Positions 59,247-64,000 of a stretch of DNA of 64,000 nt are shown one piece after another. Where the stretch lies: positions 1 to 64,000 of the forward strand of contig CABUTR010000007.1 of assembly GCA_902494555.1 (NCBI GenBank), in the 5' to 3' direction. The translations under genes were made by a program, and so were the position numbers. Origin of the DNA: an uncultured Collinsella sp. (GTDB lineage: Bacteria; Actinomycetota; Coriobacteriia; Coriobacteriales; Coriobacteriaceae). How positions within the stretch are numbered: position 1 is the first letter of the stretch; every line of letters begins with the position of its first letter. The notes under the pieces were generated by a model that saw nothing but the letters and a program-made list of their open reading frames with translations, was not told the origin of the DNA and made no database searches.

Positions 59247-59275
59247 AAGCGCCCCTCGGCTTGCCGAGAGGCGCT
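59241..59275 (-). terminator. Terminator of asnS
   Basis: On the minus strand AGCGCCTCTCGG-CAAG-CCGAGGGGCGCT is followed by TTTTTT. Confidence 0.88.
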
Positions 59276-59315
59276 GGCGTGATGCGCTGGAACGCGTTTG
59301 GTGGCGCTGTGGCGA

Positions 59316-60719
59316 TTAGAAGTCGGCGTTGCCCACGGTGCGCGGGTGCGGCAGGACGTCGCGGATGTTGCCCACACCGGTCAGATACATGACCAAGCGC
59401 TCGAAGCCCAGACCGTAGCCGGCGTGCTTGCAGGAACCGTAGCGGCGCAGGTCAAGGTAGTACTTGTACTGCTCGGGATTCATGCCCAGGTCCTTGATGC
59501 GGGCTTCGAGCAGATCCAGGCGCTCCTCGCGCTGGGAGCCGCCGATAATCTCGCCGATACCGGGAACCAGACAGTCGGCGGCGGCGACGGTCTTGCCGTC
59601 CTCGTTCATGCGCATGTAGAACGCCTTGATCTCGGCCGGGTAGTCGGTTACGAAGGTCGGGCGCTTAAAGTGCTCCTCGGTCAGGAAACGCTCGTGCTCG
59701 GTCTGCAGGTCGATGCCCCAGCTCACGGGATAGTCAAACTTGTGACCGGCGGCGACGGCCTGCTCCAGGATTTCGACGGCCTCGGTGTAGGTAACGCGGG
59801 CAAAGTCGGAGTTTGCCACGTGGTCCAGGCGCTCGATCAGGCCCTTGTCCACAAACTTGTTGAGCATGTTGAGCTCGTCGGGGCAGGTGGCCATAACGTC
59901 CTTGAGGACATACTTGAGCATGGCCTCGGCGTTGTCCATGTAGTCGTTGAGGTCGGCGAAGGCCATCTCGGGCTCGATCATCCAAAACTCGGCGGCGTGG
60001 CGCGTGGTGTTGGAGTTTTCGGCGCGGAAGGTAGGGCCAAAGGTGTACACGTCGCCAAAGGCCATGGCAAAGTTCTCGGCATTGAGCTGGCCGGACACGG
60101 TGAGGCTCGCGTGCTTGCCAAAGAAGTCCTGGCTCCAGTCGACCTCGCCGGACTCGGTGAGGGGCGGATTTTTGGGGTCGAGCGTGGTTACGCGGAACAT
60201 CTCGCCGGCGCCCTCGCAGTCACTCGTGGTGATGATGGGGGTGTTGACGTAGACAAAGCCCTGCTCCTGGAAGAAGCGGTGGATGGCGGCAGCCGCGACA
60301 GAACGGATGCGGAACACGGCGCGGAACAGGTTGGTGCGCGGGCGCAGGTGCTGTTGGGTGCGCAGGAACTCGACGGTTGCGCGCTTCTTCTGCAGCGGGT
60401 AATCCGGGGCGCTCGTGCCCTCGACCTCGATGGAAGTGGCAGAAAGCTCGAAAGGCTGGGGCGCATCGGGGGTCAGCTTGACGGTGCCGGTGCAAATGAG
60501 TGCGGCCGAGACGTTTTGATGGGCGATCTCGTCGTAGTTGTCGAGCGCCTCGCGGTTCATGACGACCTGCAGGTCGCGGAAGCAGCTGCCGTCGTTGAGC
60601 GTAACAAAGCCAAAGTTCTTCATGTCGCGGATGGACTTGACCCAGCCGGCGACGGTGACGGTCTGGCCGCCAAGCGACTCGGCATCGGCGTAAAGCTGCG
60701 CGATTTTGGTGCGGTTCAC
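59316..60719 (-). CDS. asnS: Asparaginyl-tRNA synthetase
   Basis: A 467-residue class-II synthetase charging tRNA-Asn. The OB anticodon domain begins TVTVAGWVKSIRDMKNFGFV, motif 1/2 regions include FRAVFRIRSVAAAAIHRFFQ and TFRAENSNTTRHAAEFWMIE, and motif 3 is GYGLGFERLVMYLTG. I take GTG 60719, four bases after GGGAGG; ATG 60731 is an alternative that lacks a ribosome site. With asnB in the window, asparagine is both made and directly charged. Confidence 0.95.
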   Translation of the reverse strand: MNRTKIAQLYADAESLGGQTVTVAGWVKSIRDMKNFGFVTLNDGSCFRDLQVVMNREALDNYDEIAHQNVSAALICTGTVKLTPDAPQPFELSATSIEVEGTSAPDYPLQKKRATVEFLRTQQHLRPRTNLFRAVFRIRSVAAAAIHRFFQEQGFVYVNTPIITTSDCEGAGEMFRVTTLDPKNPPLTESGEVDWSQDFFGKHASLTVSGQLNAENFAMAFGDVYTFGPTFRAENSNTTRHAAEFWMIEPEMAFADLNDYMDNAEAMLKYVLKDVMATCPDELNMLNKFVDKGLIERLDHVANSDFARVTYTEAVEILEQAVAAGHKFDYPVSWGIDLQTEHERFLTEEHFKRPTFVTDYPAEIKAFYMRMNEDGKTVAAADCLVPGIGEIIGGSQREERLDLLEARIKDLGMNPEQYKYYLDLRRYGSCKHAGYGLGFERLVMYLTGVGNIRDVLPHPRTVGNADF

Positions 60720-60828
60720 GTATCCTCCCATAACGGTTGAATGATAGTTATCCATACAGTTCGATATTCTAGCAGCTCGGCTCATTTGGGCTATACAGAT
60801 AAGGCATTGGCGGGATGGTTTTTCAAAC

Positions 60829-60864
60829 GAAAAGCGCCCGCGGCCAAATGGTCGCGGGCGCTTG
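60829..60864 (-). terminator. Terminator of the EIIA-Glc gene
   Basis: AAGCGCCCGCGACC region pairs with GGCCGCGGGCGCTT, followed on the minus strand by TTCGTTTG. Confidence 0.8.
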
Positions 60865-60900
60865 ACGAGGTGCCTTTTGGCTGTGTGGCGCGGGGCCTGG

Positions 60901-61464
60901 CTACTTGGTCTTGGCTACCAGCAGCGGGTCGCCAAGCTTGACGAGCGGGTTGCCGCCGATAAGCGTTCCGGACTCGCCGACATGGTCGATGCTCTTAAGA
61001 CGATCGAGCTCGGAGACGATGACGGTCACGATGTCCTCGTGACCAGCGGCCTTAATGGCCTCGCGGTCGAAGCTGATGAGCGGCTGGCCTGCCTTGACCA
61101 CATCGCCCATCTCGACAAAGCGGGCAAAACCCTTGCCGTTCATTTCCACGGTGCCCAGGCCAACATGGATGAACACGCGAAGACCGTCCTCGGTGATCAT
61201 GCCAATGGAGTGGTTGGTGACAGTGGTGGCGCCGATGCGGCCGTTGGCGGGCGCATAGATGGTGCCGGTAATGGGCTCGATGCCATAGCCCTGGCCAAGC
61301 ATGCCCGAGGCGATCGTCTCGTCGGGAACCTCGTCCAGGTTGACGAGCACGCCGTTGACGGGGGCATAGATGACGCCTTCGCGGGTGGCGAAGCTTGCTG
61401 CGGGCGGAACGGACGCCTCGCCGGTCGAGGTGAAGGTGGACTTAAGCGAATCGAGCAGACCCAT
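60901..61464 (-). CDS. crr: PTS glucose-specific IIA component (stand-alone)
   Basis: A 187-residue soluble phosphocarrier of the sugar phosphotransferase system. After about 45 residues, VIYAPVNGVLVNLDEVPDE begins the EIIA-Glc fold; the phosphorylated His is in FIHVGLGTVEMNGKGF and the second in NHSIGMITEDG. ATG 61464 has TTGGAGG. No EIIB/EIIC gene adjoins it, so it likely serves membrane components encoded elsewhere or takes part in regulation, as Crr does. Confidence 0.9.
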   Translation of the reverse strand: MGLLDSLKSTFTSTGEASVPPAASFATREGVIYAPVNGVLVNLDEVPDETIASGMLGQGYGIEPITGTIYAPANGRIGATTVTNHSIGMITEDGLRVFIHVGLGTVEMNGKGFARFVEMGDVVKAGQPLISFDREAIKAAGHEDIVTVIVSELDRLKSIDHVGESGTLIGGNPLVKLGDPLLVAKTK

Positions 61465-61707
61465 AGTTGCCTCCAACTTAAATAGGCGCATATCGCGCGT
61501 TTGGTTTGCCGGAAACGTTTCATATGTGTTTCGCGGCTTGGTCAACGCCCCTATTCTACGCTGCTCAGCGATACCTCTGAGCTGGGATTATGTGATATAT
61601 CAGTTGGAGGGAAACTTATTGCCGGAGAGTTTCTACGTCCTGCACCCAACTGGGGTACGCTTAGATGCGAAAAAAGAGTGCGCAAAATTTGCGCGAAGGG
61701 AGCACAT

Positions 61708-62610
61708 ATGATTGTCGAGAACCATGCGCTGTGGGGCGAGGAGACGACCGAGGATTATCCGGCGACCTTTACGTATCTGGGTGCCGAGCCGCTGCCCGAT
61801 AAACCGAATGGCCGCCGCCCCGCGGTGATCATCTGCGGCGGAGGCGGGTTTACGCATATCGCTCCGCACGAGCAGGACCCGGTGGCGTTTGCATTTTTGG
61901 ACCGCGGCTACCAGGCCTTTGTGCTCAACTATGTCACGAGTTCTACGGGTGACGTGAGCTTTCCGCACCCCCAGGCAGATCTTGCCAAGATGGTCGCCAC
62001 GGTGCGCGCGAATGCCGACGAGTGGCATGTCGACCCCAAGCGCGTGTGCGTCGTGGGCTTTTCTGCTGGCGGCATGATTTGCGCCTCGCTGGCAACACAG
62101 TGGAAGACCAGCCCCTTTGCGGCACTTGCCGGGGCGCGTCCGGACGACATTCGTCCCGATGCCGTGGTGCTGGGCTATCCATTGCTCGACTTTGCCTATG
62201 TGCGCGACATGCAGACGCGCGATCCGCGCATTGACTTGCGTGTGCCCAAGACGGGCGGCAAGACGGGGCGCGATCTTCTCAACGACTACCTGTCGATGGT
62301 GACGGGTGGCGAGGCAACTGACGAGCATTTGGCCGATATCTGCCCCACCACGCATGTTTCGCGTCAGATGCCGCCGACCTTTGTGTGGGGCGTGTCCGAC
62401 GACAAGACGGCGCCGATCGCGCAGGTCTATCCGTTTGCGCAGCGCATGGCCGAGGAAGGCGTCGCATGCGAGATGCACGTCTTTGATCAGGGCGGCCACG
62501 GCCTTTCGCTCGGCAACGCCAACACCGCGGTCGACAACGAGGACAAGCAGGTGGCGGTCCGCCCCTGGATTCGCCTGGCCTTCCGCTTCCTGGAGCGCCA
62601 CGGGTTTTAG
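61708..62610 (+). CDS. Alpha/beta hydrolase (esterase/acetyl xylan esterase-like)
   Basis: A 300-residue cytosolic hydrolase with no signal peptide. IICGGGGFTHIAPHEQDP forms the oxyanion loop, VVGFSAGGMICASL carries the nucleophile Ser, a catalytic Asp lies in the PTFVWGVSDDKTAPIA segment, and HVFDQGGHGLSLG gives the catalytic His. The group (BD-FAE-like) cleaves esters of sugars and small acids. ATG 61708 has AAGGGAG; the open frame extends back without support. Element B overlaps the end of the gene. Confidence 0.88.
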   Translation: MIVENHALWGEETTEDYPATFTYLGAEPLPDKPNGRRPAVIICGGGGFTHIAPHEQDPVAFAFLDRGYQAFVLNYVTSSTGDVSFPHPQADLAKMVATVRANADEWHVDPKRVCVVGFSAGGMICASLATQWKTSPFAALAGARPDDIRPDAVVLGYPLLDFAYVRDMQTRDPRIDLRVPKTGGKTGRDLLNDYLSMVTGGEATDEHLADICPTTHVSRQMPPTFVWGVSDDKTAPIAQVYPFAQRMAEEGVACEMHVFDQGGHGLSLGNANTAVDNEDKQVAVRPWIRLAFRFLERHGF

Positions 62611-62832
62611 TTACGGCGTTTTACCAAACGCCGTAACCACTTGCCGCTGCGCCGTTGGTTCCGCCGTTCTAACGAACGGCGGACCGGTCGACGCTGCAAG
62701 CCCGCCAGAGCGGCAATCTGACGTTCAGCTTCGGCGGCATGACCAGAAGGTCAATGCCGCCTCGCTTCGCGTCACCTTGCTCGCTCTGGCGGGCTTTCGC
62801 TGTCCGCGCCAAAACATCGGCGTTGCCATGGC
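62610..62832 (+). repeat. Structured repeat element, copy B
   Basis: Same plan as copy A: GTTACGGCGTTT/AAACGCCGTAAC (62610-62637), then an extra hairpin CCGCCGTT/AACGGCGG (62661-62682) absent from A, an AGCCCGCCAGAGC stem, inner TGACG/CGTCA in place of TGCCTT/AAGGCA, and tip GGCGGCATGACC/GGTCAATGCCGCC. The first base overlaps the hydrolase stop codon. Confidence 0.8.
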
Positions 62833-62902
62833 CCAGATGCGGCGCTCGGGGACGTTCCTTTTGTGCCGGTACTTGGGGACGGCCCTTGCACCGATCTGTT
62901 GA

Positions 62903-62963
62903 TTGAACGTCGCTGTGTGTTCGCGCTATCATGCATGGTTACAATTGGTTAGCCATGGCAAAC
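62903..62963 (+). promoter_or_regulatory. feo promoter with palindromic operator
   Basis: TTGAAC (62903-62908), an 18-bp spacer and TATCAT (62927-62932). Just downstream GTT-A-GCCATGGC-A-AAC (62948-62963) is a 16-bp palindrome with one mismatched pair; GGTTAGCC recurs about 17 bp later. Iron-dependent DtxR/IdeR repressors bind GGTTAGCC-type sites, and an iron uptake gene follows. A DtxR-type site is thus likely. Confidence 0.6.
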
Positions 62964-63021
62964 GGTTAGCCAAGATAAACAAAATGCAACGCCCAGTGGG
63001 CGCTGGGGGAGGAACACGGAC

Positions 63022-64000
63022 GTGAAGCTCGATACACTCGAGATTGGAAAGGACGCCGTTGTCGCATCGGTGGCATCGGACGATCAGGCACTCCGACAGC
63101 ATATTTTGGACATGGGTCTAACGCCGGGCACCGAAGTCACCATGATGAAGTACGCCCCTATGGGCGACCCGCTCGAGATTCGCCTGCGTGGCTACGAGTT
63201 GACGCTGCGCAAGGACGATGCCGCTCGCATCGAGCTCGTGGGCATTCACGATACCGATATGGGTCCGCGCGCCAACGCCGCAATCGGCACGACGGAGCAT
63301 CCGGCACTCGGCGAGGGGACGTATTCGCCCCGTGCGGCAAAGACGGCCGTGCCCGAGGGCGCGCCGCTGCACTTTGCCCTCGCCGGCAACCAAAACTGCG
63401 GCAAGACCACGTTATTCAACCAGCTGACGGGCTCCAACCAGCATGTCGGTAACTTTCCCGGCGTGACGGTCGACCGCAAGGACGGCACTATCCGTAACCA
63501 CCCCGAGGCGAGCGTTACCGACTTGCCCGGTATTTACTCGTTGTCGCCGTACACGGGCGAAGAGGTCGTGAGCCGTCAGTTCATCCTCGACGAGCGCCCG
63601 GACGCCATCATCGACATCATTGACGCCACCAACATCGAGCGTAACCTGTACCTGACGCTGCAGCTTATGGAGCTCGATCGTCCCATGGTCATCGCGCTCA
63701 ACATGATGGACGAGGTGACGGCCAACGGCGGCGCCGTGGACGTCAACCTGCTCGAGAGCCTGCTGGGCGTGCCTGTTGTTCCCATTAGCGCTGCTCGCAA
63801 CGAGGGTATTGGCGAGTTGGTGGATCATGCCTTGCACGTGGCGCGGTTCCGCGAGCGCCCCGGTCGCTTGGACTTCTGCGCGCCCGATGGTCCAGACGGC
63901 GGCGCGCTGCATCGCTGCATTCACGGCATCGCCAACCTTATCGAGGACCATGCCGCGACGGCGCATATCCCGGTGCGTTTTGCGGCGACCAAGCTGGTTG
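63022..64000 (+). CDS. feoB: FeoA-FeoB fused ferrous iron transporter (5' part)
   Basis: The open frame starts at GTG 63022, nine bases after GGAGG, and runs off the right edge. Residues 1-75 form a FeoA-like SH3 domain (LRQHILDMGLTPGTEVTMMK, DPLEIRLRGYELTLRKDDA). After a linker of about 40 residues comes the FeoB G domain with GNQNCGKTTLFNQ near residue 121, FPGVTVDRK, TDLPGIYSL and NMMDEV. The membrane part is beyond the window. Fe2+ is taken up using GTP. FeoA is fused rather than separate. Confidence 0.93.
   Translation, partial: MKLDTLEIGKDAVVASVASDDQALRQHILDMGLTPGTEVTMMKYAPMGDPLEIRLRGYELTLRKDDAARIELVGIHDTDMGPRANAAIGTTEHPALGEGTYSPRAAKTAVPEGAPLHFALAGNQNCGKTTLFNQLTGSNQHVGNFPGVTVDRKDGTIRNHPEASVTDLPGIYSLSPYTGEEVVSRQFILDERPDAIIDIIDATNIERNLYLTLQLMELDRPMVIALNMMDEVTANGGAVDVNLLESLLGVPVVPISAARNEGIGELVDHALHVARFRERPGRLDFCAPDGPDGGALHRCIHGIANLIEDHAATAHIPVRFAATKLV

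Overview
The window is GC-rich chromosomal DNA of a Gram-positive high-GC anaerobe. The protein families, gene order and codon use fit class Coriobacteriia, and most likely the genus Collinsella. That placement is my inference from the reading; no search was run. Genes are dense, most have clear Shine-Dalgarno sequences, and seven tRNA genes are present. I see no rRNA, CRISPR array, transposase or prophage gene.

Left part (1-17 kb). A P/E-rich gene tail is followed by two amidohydrolases in opposite orientation. groES-groEL comes next, bracketed by very large compound palindromes. An FMN riboswitch precedes a complete riboflavin ECF transporter (ribU, a fused double ATPase, ecfT). Two small flavin-type split-barrel proteins and the arginine genes argC-argJ-argB-argD follow. 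From 16.4 to 17.1 kb lies an AT-rich, inverted-repeat-bounded insert and a tRNA-Val whose 3' end is tandemly duplicated.

Middle part (17-43.5 kb). This is mostly housekeeping: asnB, a MurE-type ligase, a HAD phosphatase, murI, rph, the dITP/XTP pyrophosphatase, dtd, veg, ispE, tRNA-Pro, tatA, greA and a lysyl-tRNA synthetase with an added tRNA-binding domain. Then come a ThrE-type exporter, a DUF2798-type membrane protein, clpC, a RelB/DinJ-PIN toxin-antitoxin pair, pepD and a riboswitch-controlled mntP. A tight disA-ispD-ispF-cysS run, rlmB and yacP follow. ispE, ispD and ispF are three steps of the MEP isoprenoid route.

Translation and secretion block (43.5-49.4 kb). tRNA-Thr, an approximately 700-bp gene-free island of short palindromic repeats, tRNA-Tyr, tRNA-Thr, tRNA-Met, tuf, rpmG, tRNA-Trp, secE, nusG, rplK and rplA lie in the classical order. 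The ribosomal run ends at a terminator and rplJ-rplL do not follow.

Right part (49.5-64 kb). A long minus-strand stretch carries a metallophosphoesterase, a cytosolic ParB-like/BMP fusion, an MscS channel, a sortase-anchored 5'-nucleotidase, an ABC importer (ATPase, permease, Tat-type lipoprotein), a WYL-like regulator, asnS and a stand-alone EIIA-Glc. Two plus-strand genes close the window: an alpha/beta hydrolase and the start of a FeoA-FeoB fusion.

The least ordinary content is non-coding. One folded element occurs three times with compensatory changes in one stem (29.2, 42.2 and 62.6 kb). Other examples are a hairpin repeat that overlaps stop codons, MITE-like inverted-repeat elements, giant palindromes around groESL, and partial tRNA duplications next to intact tRNAs.
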